A stretch of 64,000 nucleotides of DNA. It comes from Caprella mutica. Lineage: Eukaryota; Arthropoda; Malacostraca; Amphipoda; Caprellidae. This document shows, in pieces, positions 11,110-20,847 of the stretch. Position 1 is the stretch's first letter, and every line of letters starts with the position of its first letter. Under the pieces are notes generated by a model, which was given only the letters and a program-made list of their open reading frames with translations, had not been told where the DNA came from and did no database searches. The translations under genes and the position numbers were made by a program. The stretch lies in contig CANNZV010001136.1 in assembly GCA_947561585.1 (NCBI GenBank), positions 332,009-396,008 of the forward strand, written 5' to 3'.

Positions 11110-11717
11110 TGACCCCTTTGGCCATGTCGTACCTTGAGAGTGTACCGTAGACTTTGTTTCCTTTTTATGGGAACTGGTCCGATGAATGAATCTCGACCCA
11201 AAACATTGTATAGGCAGCACTTCTTTAGTTCATTAATTTGTAGCTTTAGTTCTGTTGAGGGAAGATGGGTCTGAAAGGGAAGATTTTTCGCTTCATTAAG
11301 GGGTTGTTGTTCAAGTGGGTTTGTGTTCTTCCTTTTGATGAGGAGGAAGATTATTGTTATTTGTAGAAGGTAGAACCAGTATGTCGAGGTTGTTGGATCC
11401 CCACGCCCTTAGGTGATCATGTATGGCAAATTTGTTATCAAGAAGGGTAGAGGGATTCTTCATTACCTTCACCTAATTTGAGGCAGTCAGTGCTCATTAA
11501 GAAGCACAATGCCAGAATTAGGTAGCTGCGGATGCGATCGGTGTGTAAGAATGCCATTTCTTTTCGAAGCCATGGTATTTTTGACATACACCATCAAAGC
11601 TTTGCAACTGCTTAATTCTGAGCAGTCCATTGTATATTAATGACCTGTCTGCATCATATTTGATGAATGTGGTAAATAATTTTGTATTTGTAAATATTTA
11701 TTTGTGTAAATATGTAG
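11110..11717. other. No recognisable feature
   Basis: Unique-looking sequence without a persistent frame. The minus strand carries short open stretches but no domain I can name. Confidence 0.4.
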
Positions 11718-12662
11718 GGGTTTTAAAGGGCGAGTTCACGTAGAAATATATTTCCTCTGAAATACATATTTGACGGAATAATGATTTCTAAAATAGCAAT
11801 GATAACTTTTTGAAGTGAGATGGCTGGTATTTTTGTCAGAAGTAGCTCTTAATTTCCCAGAATATGAATGGTTTAAGTAGCAAGCTAGTTCTTCAAAGCA
11901 GACATACAAAGGTTTTTGGCTCAAAGCTGCTGATGGTCAGTGATACTCTCCCACAAATTAAGGAAGCCGTATGTCAGCCTCTGCTTGCACATCGGCTAAG
12001 AAAACTGGTTTAAAACCCAGTTTCTCTTAGCTTGCGAGGACCGCCAGTATAAAACCTAGTGTTGTCTAAGCAGTGTGTGAGCGAGGAGGGATGACAGATA
12101 CTTCCATCGGCTTTTGTCGATGGAGGAGACTGGTCCCACTCCCGAGCAGTAGCTTGTTTGGGTTTTCATCGTTGGTGGCCCAAGCATTGTCGACCCTATA
12201 CACTCGTTACTTAGTAGGGCTGTAGGACTCTCAGCTTGCTGTTAGTCCAACGTGGGCCGAGAACTCGAATATCCGATCATGGGTAACTTGGAATCAGCCT
12301 TCTCTTGGGGCTGATCCTTGGTAATCCTGGTTCAATATTTTCCAAGTTCTCGGAGCGGGTACCTGGATAGGAGTATGCCCACGAACTCAGCAGCTTTGGT
12401 GCAAAACCTTTGTATGTCCCACTGTACGGGAAGCACCTTGGCTACTCTTTCTGTAGAGTGTTCTGGGGAATTAGGAGTAGGTATGTATAAATGCTAGACT
12501 GAACACTAGCAACTATAATCCTATTAATCTTAGTTGAACCTTTGTTTGATTGTTTTGTGGATAGGTAAAAGTTATCATTGCTATTTTTGATTTTGTTACT
12601 CTGATACCAATGTATGTGTTCCCGAGAAATTGTATTGCAGTATGTGACTCCCTATAAAACCT
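11718..12662. mobile_element. Degenerate TIR element with a nested inverted repeat
   Basis: The outer arms of about 95 bases match imperfectly (GGTTTTAAAGGGCGAGTTCA on the left against the complement of CTCCCTATAAAACC on the right). Both contain AATAGCAATGATAACTTTT. Inside, 11901-12418 is bounded by a second inverted repeat GACATACAAAGG...CCTTTGTATGTC with matching CAAAGCTGCTGA/CAGCAGCTTTGG. A hairpin (about 11994-12032) is formed by CTAAGAAAACTGG and CCAGTTTCTCTTAG. No transposase frame is visible. Confidence 0.55.
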
Positions 12663-12834
12663 CCCACTCCAAAAGGGAGCATCTTGCCGAGGTGGACTGG
12701 CTTGCGTAGCTCAATGATACGAAAGTCTTCACCGGCTCACTTTAAATCATGCAGGGAAGACTCTCGTTGAGAGCTCAGACTAAGTCTCCCTGTGTCTATG
12801 TAAAATGTTCTAAATTAATTAATTCATTTAGTAG

Positions 12835-13190
12835 GGGTTAAACATCTGCTTCGGAATCAAAGGCCATATTGCTGACGTCAAAAGGAAATTAAATACAAGG
12901 GACTGGAAAAATAAGCCAAAAAACAAAGTGACTCCATGAACAAAGTCAATTACCACCGTCTGTGAAGATGCTATACAGAAAAGTTACACCGTGAATGCAG
13001 TCACTTACATTGGAATGTGACGAAAAAGAACACAAGCACCGGACTGTGCTCCCGGATGGAAAAGGAAAATGAAGAGGTGATAGTAAAAGAAGCCTACAAG
13101 CTTACCTAACACAAAAATCTAAGACCTCGTAGTTGAAGAGCATAACCATAGCGCTATCCTCTAAAACTGCAAGTAGCGTTAAAAAAAATG
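12835..13190. repeat. Dispersed repeat family P, copy 1
   Basis: Contains TGACGTCAAAAGGAAATTAAATACAAGG, GTGACTCCATGAACAAAGTC and GTGAATGCAGTCACTT. These reappear in reverse complement at 16845-17025, and in eroded form at 43572-43690 inside a BORCS6 intron. Its right part (CTCTAAAACTGCAAGTAGCG) matches 18995-19045. Family unknown. Confidence 0.6.
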
Positions 13191-13599
13191 ATAAACACGG
13201 TTGAATGAGAAAAGGAAGACCTAATCCAAATTACAACAGTTCAGGACCTATAGGATGCTACCCCCTTCTTTTCCATTCACCACAGACAGCTTCAAGATAG
13301 AGCCCCTGGGGGCGATAAATACTTAATAATGAGCGATCAGTTATTGTTGAATTTAAAGTATAGCTGATGCACCATTTATTATACTCACTATCTATTGTAT
13401 TGTTGAATCAAATGAAATTAGAGCTATATTATCAAATAAATGTTGATTTATTTGCATCTTTTAGAATAGAATTGAAATTAGAGCTCTAAACTCTCAAGTT
13501 AATTGTACTATTATTTTATCAGATTGAGTAAAAGTATACAAAAGAAATAATTGTTTTGTATATCTGAAGAGATGGCTGTCCTCATATAAATTGCAAGTA

Positions 13600-13724
13600 G
13601 GGTAAGTTCAAAGTTATCGTACAATTCCATATTCTCGATCATAAGTAAAAGCTATATAAATATTAATTAAATATTAACCTTTTCATTAGATGAACTAAAT
13701 TATCCAATAACTGTTAAATTACCC
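13600..13724. mobile_element. Small TA-flanked inverted-repeat element
   Basis: About 125 bases with ends GGGTAAGTTCAAAG and the complement of TTAAATTACCC, flanked by TA on both sides. Immediately to the right, TACAGGGTGACCCTCAAAAA looks like a solitary Tc1/mariner end. The rest of 13191-13905 has no recognisable content. Confidence 0.4.
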
Positions 13725-13905
13725 TATACAGGGTGACCCTCAAAAAAGTTAACCCAACTTTAAATTCGTATATTTCAACAACTGCTTAAGGTACAGTTTC
13801 TGTCAAGAATCATTTTGTTAATTGAACCTTTTTCCATCCCCAAATAACTTTTCAGATTGATATTCATTTTATTTTTGTGAATATAATATCTATTTTATTA
13901 ATGGG

Positions 13906-14560
13906 TGGTGAAAATGGCTTTGCGCGAATGGTCAGAAAACTGACAATGAAGTAAGTTCAAACACTAAAAATTTCTTAATTAGACAACATCCCCATCAGTA
14001 AAACAGATTTATTTCCAGGTTTTAAGACTATTCATATAACTCTTCCTTTTATAAAATATTGACAATATGGAGAAATGTGATTAGGTACAAAAAGGAAGGC
14101 ACAAGTTTAAATTTCAACAAGGGTCGTTCAGACCGGAAGAGGACAGGGCGATCTGAGGGAAAAATCAATTTTGTTCAGAAAATCATTTATTATATATAAA
14201 TTTTTCTGTTACGAAAAAGGGAGAAAATGTAGAGATATTTAATCCATTCCTCTTAACAGAAAAATTTATATTTATTAAAAGGATTTGCTGAACAAAATTG
14301 ATTTTTTTCTCAGATCGCCCTGTCCTCTTGCGGTCTGAACGACCCTTGTTGAAATTTAAACTTGTGAATTCCTTTTTGTACTTAATCACATTTCTCAATA
14401 TTGTCAATATTTCATATAAGGAAGAGTTATATGAATAATCTTAAAACCTGGAAATAAATCTGTTTTACTAATGGGGATGTTGTCTAATTAAGTTATTTTT
14501 TAGGTTTGAAATTACTTCATTGTCAGTTTTCTGACCATTCGCGCAAACTCATTTTCACCA
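13906..14560. mobile_element. 655-bp near-perfect palindrome (foldback-like element)
   Basis: Arms of roughly 300 bases (from TGGTGAAAAT at 13906 and ATTTTCACCA ending 14560) pair along almost their whole length, for example GCGCGAATGGTCAGAAAACTG, TCAGACCGGAAGAGGACAGG and ATCAATTTTGTTCAG. The spacer is only tens of bases. No transposase is present and I found no clear target duplication. The 74-codon minus-strand ORF in the right arm is a by-product. Confidence 0.8.
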
Positions 14561-14956
14561 ACGTAAGGAAACCCAAATGTTAATTATTTGGTCTGTATTT
14601 CTCGAATATATTTAATCTGCGAAAACCAATTTCTTTCAACCTGAATATAATAATACAACTCTGTCTTTCTTATATAATTTATTTTGTCCATCTCTCTGAA
14701 ACATTCACATTGCAGAGGGAGTTTTTATGATCTCAAAGCCTCTGCTTCTTCTTTACCTACAAGTTTTCTCAGATTTTCAATTAAATTATCCATTTTGGAA
14801 AGGAATTCATTTCTGAAAAATCTAATATGAGAAGTAGCTTCATGGCTAATTTGACAAGGATCATTCTTTAATAAATTTTCTAATTTAAACCAAGTGACAA
14901 TACCTCTTCTTTGGCCAAGTGAATTGGTTTGATACCTACACGTGATATGACTTTAA

Positions 14957-15473
14957 AGGTCCTCTCCAGGCTCTGGGAAAAAAATGAGTTTATTACATAA
15001 TTTTATTATTTGCTTTTAAAGTTTTTTAATACTCTGTGAGCAACAATCGAGCGAATCACTAACCTGACGCTGAGAAAGAAGATTGTACACTCTTTGTTTT
15101 GATTTCAAATTTAGATTTTTAAACAAACAATGCGTTTTTGGCCTTCTTTAAAGATATTAATTATTTCTAAGAGTATATAAACGTTTCTATAATAAGTTTG
15201 TCCAAATTTAAACCTTTAAACGAATAATAAATAGATTTATTAAACCAAATACCTAGTTGACAATCAAAACAAATGGTGTACATTCTTTTTCTTCAGACTG
15301 AAAATTAGAAAGTCGGAAGTAAAGCAGGTTTTGTAGAGTTTGGATTATAAAAATATTTAAAAGCATATCAAATTAAAAATATGCTATCAAATTTGATGGG
15401 GTTTGCAGTAAAATAATAAGAAACATTAGCCTCATTGATTTAAGCAATAAAAAAATTTGCTTGGAGGGGACCT
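14957..15473. mobile_element. TTAA-flanked MITE, copy 1
   Basis: A 517-bp element starting AGGTCCTCTCCAGGCTC and ending CTTGGAGGGGACCT, flanked by TTAA on both sides (14953-14956, 15474-15477). TTAA target sites are characteristic of piggyBac-type transposition; the assignment is inferred from that alone. Other copies: 27242-27818 (inverted), 29218-29808, partial at 18659 and 27823. 14561-14952 shows nothing recognisable. Confidence 0.85.
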
Positions 15474-15714
15474 TTAATATTGTGTAGACCCTAAGAGATA
15501 GTAAATAATACAGACTGGATCAATTGTTTATGGGATGGATAATGGGATTAATGGGAAAATATCTATTGGCACATTGCAGTTTCATTTGACAAAGAATTGG
15601 AGACTAGGTTACCTTGTTTAGAAACTTGGCAAGTACATGACCCTGTTTTGAAACTTGGGCGTGGGAGGGATTGTTTTGAAATTTGGCGGAGGGAGGGGGA
15701 GGGAATTGTTTTGA

Positions 15715-16315
15715 AGTTTCTCCGGGCAACATGAGTTACGTTACAAAGTTTCCCCGGAGAACCCGAGTTACGTTAAAGTTTCTCCGGGGAACCCGAGTTA
15801 CGTTAAAGTTTCTCCGGGGAACCTGAGTTACGTTAAAGTTTCTCCAAGGAACCTGCATGAGTTACATTAAAGTTTCTCCGGGAAACATGAGTTTCCCGGA
15901 ACTAACGTAGGTTCTAACGTTAGGGTTGTTTTGAGGAACTGAAGCTACGTTGGGGTTTCTTCCGAGGAAGTTTCGTTTCGTTAGGGTTCCTTCGAGGAAC
16001 TTGCGTAACGTTAGTGTTTCTTCGAGGAACTTGCGTAACGTTAGTGTTTCTTCGAGGAACTTGCGTAACGTTAGTGTTTCTTCGAGGAACTTGCGTAACG
16101 TTAGTGTTTCTTCGAGGAACTTGCGTAACGTTAGTGTTTCTTCGAGGAACTTGCGTAACGTTAGTGTTTCTTCGAGGAACTTGCGTAACGTTAGTGTTTC
16201 TTCGAGGAACTTGCGTAACGTTAGTGTTTCTTCGAGGAACTTGCGTAACGTTAGTGTTTCTTCGAGGAACTTGCGTAACGTTAGTGTTTCTTCGAGGAAC
16301 TTGCATTACGTTAAA
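15715..16315. repeat. 30-bp minisatellite, diverged then near-perfect
   Basis: The left part (15715-15905) has diverged units of GTTACGTTAAAGTTTCTCCG+GGGAACCCGA. The right part (about 15950-16305) has 30-base units TTAGTGTTTCTTCGAGGAAC+TTGCGTAACG, at least nine in a row without a visible change. Since 30 is divisible by 3, decapeptide repeats stay open on both strands (RNLRNVSVSS on plus, QVPRRNTNVT on minus). With three overlapping open frames and no conserved flank, I treat the array as noncoding. Confidence 0.9.
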
Positions 16316-16546
16316 TTTGGAGGAATTAACTTGATAACTCTTTTCTCCCATATTTACAATCCTGGCATTGATGAGTCAAAACTGTGGCTGCGGAGGGCAG
16401 CTGTGAGGATGAATAATAATCCTATAATTTTCTCCATTTGTAATCGTTGTTTTCTTTTAAATAATGATGAGAAATAGTTATAAATGTATGAATAGTAAGT
16501 GAATAGATAAGTTTTCATTTACCACATTTGTAAAGCTGGCATTTAG

Positions 16547-17509
16547 CGTGACTGGACAGTTGCCACCCGTGGACAATTGCCACCCGCGGATAATTGCCAC
16601 CCCCAGACAATTGCTACCCCCGGACAATTGCCACCCAAATATTTATTATCAGGCCTCTTAACTTTAAAAATGGTGATAAATTATGTATATTATTTTTGTA
16701 CGATTAATTATTAATTTTATACATTATAAGATAAAAAAATTCATTCCACATTTAATATTTTTTTATAAAATTAATTATTCCCAATGTTGATATAATAAAT
16801 TATATGTTGTTATTATACGAATTATTGTGTACCTCTTCGTCACATTCCTTTTTAAGTGACTGCATTCACAGAAAAGCTTTTCTGCATCCATGAGCGTTGT
16901 CACTCACGGTGGTAGGTGACTTTGTTCATGGAGTCACTTTCCTTTCTGACTACTTCTTCGAGTCCCTTGTATTTAATTTCCTTTTGATGTCAGTGATATA
17001 GTCAACCAAATGACTGAAGCAGTCGATATTCCATTAATAGAATTAAATTATCTCGCTCGGAATAGGCCTTTATTTATAATTATTTACAAAAGGAAAAACA
17101 AAAGGTATTTATATTACTACCCAGTAAGTTAGAATCCTGACAATATTATTAGGGTTGTGATAATATGTTTTTAAAATCATAAATCCTGAAAAAAGTTATA
17201 GACGAAGGGAATTTAACAGTTTTAAATCGTTCTAAAGAAGTGGTATAGAGTATTCGATAACATAAGATTTAAAAAGTACATTCAGAAACCGAATAATAAT
17301 ATTTTTTTATCTTATAATGTATATAATTAATAATTAATCGTACAACAATAATGTACATATTTTATCACCATTTTTAAGGTTGAGAGGTCCTATATTAAAT
17401 TTTTGGGTGACAATTGTCCGGGGGTGGCAATTGTCCGGGTGGCAATTGTCCGGGGGTGGCTATTGTCCGGGGGTAGCAATTATCCGCGGGTGGCAATTGT
17501 CGTAGCACC
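16547..17509. mobile_element. Element with word-array ends and 9-bp target duplication (GGACAATTGCCACCC type)
   Basis: A 963-bp element flanked by GGCATTTAG on both sides (16538-16546, 17510-17518), a 9-base duplication as made by Mutator-type transposases. Each end is a run of five to seven units like GGACAATTGCCACCCCC in inverted orientation. The arms then continue inward with matching AT-rich sequence (for example AAAAATGGTGATAAA, TACGATTAATTATTAATT). It begins CGTGACTGGACA, the same terminus as the element at 19359-24619. The middle contains repeat P (16845-17025) and no transposase. Confidence 0.8.
16845..17025. repeat. Dispersed repeat family P, copy 2 (inverted)
   Basis: Reverse complement of the repeat at 12835-13060, sharing TGACGAAGAG/TGACGAAAAA, AGTGACTGCATTCAC, GACTTTGTTCATGGAGTCAC and CCCTTGTATTTAATTTCC. 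It lies inside the word-array element, so it was either inserted there or carried as its internal part. Confidence 0.65.
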
Positions 17510-17518
17510 GGCATTTAG

Positions 17519-18658
17519 GACTTTAATATTTTATATATCAGATATATGTATCGTAGGTTATTTTATGGGTAATGCTGTAAACTTATCAAAATTAAATGCA
17601 ATATTGCAAATACAACTTAAGGGCAAAAGTTAATAATGATTTAGGTTAGGCTGGTTGCAAATTTGACAAATATGAAATTTCAAATATTAATGAACGAATG
17701 TATATTTAATTTAATGACTGTATGGCTTTGTTTAATAAAAAATACTATAATAGTTCATAATAAATGGCGGGAAATAATTAAATAAGGAAACTTACGACTG
17801 TTTTAGTTGTAGGAGTCACAAATAATGATAATGCAATTGCAAACAAAGTGTTGCCATATGATTGGTGCAAGATTTCTAAAGATAAATATCGAAATTTTGA
17901 CAACAGACATAAAATTCGATATAAAATAATATGAGATTACTTTTAATATCTATCAAAAACAAAAAAGAACGAACAAAAGAAAATATTTGCTGGAATGACA
18001 GCACACACATGGTTATAACAAAATATCGTCGATATTAGTATTATTTAACAAAAAATTCAGTTGGCCTTTAAAGTAAGAATCGAAATGCCGACCAAACCAA
18101 TATTTCGACCGAATTTTGTTTGTTTAACTTATAATTATTTACTCAGATTTAGGGATGAGGTGAATTGTTATCCTATTTGCTGGTTATTTACGAACATTTT
18201 GATCTATTCAGCGAGGTGAACGCACCATCAGAACTTTAAAAATATAGAATTATGTTTATCATTTGATGAAACGTGAAAAAATGAACCCATTGAAATTTGT
18301 GATCGAGAGTCATAATGTTGACCAAGCTAATTCACTTTATCGACCAGTGAAAAAAGTGTATTTACAATAATAAATAATTATACATATAGATCAATAATAT
18401 TAATGTCAAAATTGAAATAATAAATCACACACACACTAAAAATGATTCGTTAGAAGAAATATCGGATAATTAAAAATAAAACACATTTTGAGATATTAAT
18501 TAAATAAAAAATTCCTAAAACAACACAAGTTGACAGGTTTTTTTATTGATATGGAAATTGGTACGAATTTCTATTAATATTAGTGTGTTGAAACTTTTTT
18601 TTATATAAAAGGGAAAGTATAAATATAGAAACTAATAACATAATCATATCCTACTTAA
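17519..18658. other. AT-rich DNA without recognisable feature
   Basis: No ORF with a domain, no long inverted or tandem repeat seen. Confidence 0.5.
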
Positions 18659-18785
18659 AGTTCCTCTCCAGGCTCCGAGAAAAATGAGTTTGTTTCTTAA
18701 TGTTGAAAATTTTACTCTGAAAATCGCATAAAATTTTATATTGTATATATTTTTCAAATGATTTAAAAGTTTTTAATATTTGTTA
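18659..18785. mobile_element. TTAA MITE, partial copy
   Basis: Follows TTAA at 18655-18658 and starts AGTTCCTCTCCAGGCTCCG like the complete copies. Similarity fades after about 125 bases and no right end is found. Confidence 0.6.
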
Positions 18786-18959
18786 TTAAAGTACGAAGTA
18801 CTAATATTGTACGATTTATTTAATTTTTATTTTACTTTTGATTAGAATTTTAATGAAAGTCCGAGACCGAAATTTCAAGACTGAATATTCCGAGACCGAA
18901 ATTTCCGTTCACCGATTGTGATGTAGGATATCTATTTTTTCTTGCCTTTCAGTAATGTT

Positions 18960-19050
18960 CATATATGAACATTAAGTACGTGACTTTGTCACTGACAAAG
19001 CGTTGTCATCTAAAACTGCAAGAAGCGTTAAAAAATTATAAACATGGTAA
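18960..19050. repeat. Fragment of repeat family P
   Basis: CATCTAAAACTGCAAGAAGCG followed by TTAAAAAATTATAAACATGG matches the right part of the repeat at 13150-13200. Confidence 0.5.
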
Positions 19051-19064
19051 AGTTGAATATAGAG

Positions 19065-19358
19065 AATATATGATTTTTAAATTTTGTATGGTTAATGATC
19101 ACACTTAAGATCGAACCTCAAAGTTATATATAGATATAATTCAGGTGTGTTTTTATTGTTCATTTCTTCAAGTTATCTATAAAAATAGGGTCTTGAACAT
19201 ATGCTACCTATAAGAGCCTAAACAAGTGATAGTTTACTGCTAAATTGTAGTTCTTATGAATAACAATTAAGGAAAAAAATAATGGAAATATTATTTAACC
19301 AATGCTTTGTTAGTAATTGATAAGAAAAATAAATAGATTTAGAAGTAGCTTAATTTAG
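19065..19358. repeat. Dispersed repeat R, left part (interrupted)
   Basis: In reverse complement, this stretch matches 33800-34050: ATATAATTCAGGTGTGTTTT, AATAGGGTCTTGAACAT and TGCTAAATTGTAGTTCTTATGAATAAC. The rest of the same repeat resumes at 24620 after the inserted element 19359-24619. Confidence 0.7.
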
Positions 19359-19612
19359 GTAACAGGACAATAACCCCCCGTGCAAAAAAAAAAACCCGTG
19401 CAATATACCCCCCGGACAAAAACCCCCCGGACAAAAAACCCCCGTACAATAAATCCCCCGGACAAGAACTCCCCAAGCAAAAAACCCCCCGTGCAAAAAA
19501 ACCCCGGTCGATGTAAATAGCATAATTAATTTTAATTGATTTTCATTAATTTTTTATTAATAAAATAACTATATGCTATAAATGTAAAGAGATATAGTGC
19601 ACCTAAAGTTAG

Positions 19613-19883
19613 TGTTATATTCTGTTTCTATCATTTGTATTTATTCTCTTTATTCTTATTCATTAATGTTATTTATATATGTTTATTAAAGTATCCCATG
19701 TAATTTCATTGTATTATAGTTTTCTATGTTCATTAGTTTCTTTTCATATATAGGTGCGTTCATGTGAATGATTAGGATTTTTCAGTAGTTATGTACCAGC
19801 TATGCTCTAGTAAACAACCAGCCCTGACCTGCCTTTCACTGCTCTCCTAATTATTACGTTACAACGTAAATAGTGCTACAACA
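19613..19883 (+). repeat. 5' LTR of the Gypsy element
   Basis: 271 bases, TGTTATATTCTG ... GTGCTACAACA. Same length and, as far as I can read, same sequence as 24025-24295. Confidence 0.95.
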
Positions 19884-19888
19884 TTAAC

Positions 19889-19902
19889 TGGCGACAAGGA
19901 TG
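19889..19902 (+). other. Primer binding site of the Gypsy element
   Basis: TGGCGACAAGGATG begins five bases after the LTR and starts with the TGG that pairs with a tRNA CCA end. I do not assign the tRNA. Confidence 0.7.
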
Positions 19903-20847
19903 GGATCCAACTATCCTCCTTTTGATCCTCAAATTGAACGGATCGATGAATTCATCGAAAGATTCACCGTGCAGAATAGTGATCTTCTAGCAAAGGCAGG
20001 GGATAATGAGTTGAAGAAAGCAGCTGTTTTGTGCAGAGCCTTACCTGTTCACGTCATTACAGATCTCCAGCGACGTTGTAAGCCTATGAAGTTGTCGGCA
20101 GCAACCTATGAGCAAATTGCCACTACGCTACTGGCACAATACAAAGTCAAAAAGTCTGTAGTCGGCGCCGCTGTGAAGTTTCTGAATCGCAAGCAGCAGA
20201 ATGGTGAATCCATTGAGAGTTATGCGAAAACTCTCAATAACTTAGCTGCAGAGTGTGACTACAAAACTTGCTGTCACGACCGTCTTCTTCGAGATATTTT
20301 TGTGAGTGGGTTATGTTCCAGTGCTATAGTCACTAAGCTACTACAAGAGTGTGACGAAGATAAGCAATTCAATGACTACGTTGCCCAAGCTAAGTTACTT
20401 GAACAATTGACTAATGACGCATATGAAATGTCTGCAGAGTCAAGTCAAGTCATTAGTCATAAAGTGTATTCTACAAGAAATCGAAGCCAGGATAAACCTA
20501 CAAGTGAAATTCCAGTTGGCTATGTTTGCATGAGATGCGGTGCAGACAGGAAGCATTTGGCAAAAAACTGCTGGGCAATGGCTCTCAATTGCCGCAAGTG
20601 TGGAAAGACCGGACACATCGCTAGAGTATGCAAGGCAAAAGCTACACACAGTGTGTATGAACCTGAAGTTGCCATGGTAACGTCCTTGACCTCTGAGAAT
20701 GGAAATTACACGCACAGTCAACCACTTTCAAAACCAATGACGTCATCGCATTCAACTCAGGAACATTTCGAATGCTCAGACTGCGTTTCAAATTCAAATG
20801 TGGAGGGTATGAGTTATAATCATTTCGATGATTCTTTTTTACTGTAA
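19900..20847 (+). CDS. gag: Gag polyprotein of the Ty3/Gypsy element
   Basis: 315 codons starting 17 bases after the 5' LTR. It is the structural protein that forms the cytoplasmic particle packaging the element RNA. The N-terminal two thirds have the helical, charged character of a retrotransposon capsid (KFLNRKQQNGESIESYAKTL near residues 88-107). The nucleocapsid end has two zinc knuckles. The second, CRKCGKTGHIARVC (about 231-244), has the standard C-x2-C-x4-H-x4-C spacing. The first, CMRCGADRKHLAKNC (about 210-224), has one extra residue before the histidine. The frame ends TTA-CTG-TAA and contains the slippery heptamer at 20835-20841 just before the stop, so most ribosomes should end here and a minority enter pol. 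Confidence 0.92.
   Translation: MGSNYPPFDPQIERIDEFIERFTVQNSDLLAKAGDNELKKAAVLCRALPVHVITDLQRRCKPMKLSAATYEQIATTLLAQYKVKKSVVGAAVKFLNRKQQNGESIESYAKTLNNLAAECDYKTCCHDRLLRDIFVSGLCSSAIVTKLLQECDEDKQFNDYVAQAKLLEQLTNDAYEMSAESSQVISHKVYSTRNRSQDKPTSEIPVGYVCMRCGADRKHLAKNCWAMALNCRKCGKTGHIARVCKAKATHSVYEPEVAMVTSLTSENGNYTHSQPLSKPMTSSHSTQEHFECSDCVSNSNVEGMSYNHFDDSFLL

Noticed and set aside
10609..11220. 203-codon minus-strand ORF (TTTQFS repeats)
   Set aside because: It is carried by the 18-bp minisatellite and the other strand is open as well; there is no domain.
12690..12780. tRNA-like stretch (GCGTAGCTCAATGATACG)
   Set aside because: Resembles an A box, but there is no B box at the right distance and no cloverleaf can be drawn.
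15920..16477. Three overlapping ORFs of 106-175 codons on both strands
   Set aside because: All follow the 30-bp minisatellite; a real gene would use one frame and extend into unique sequence.
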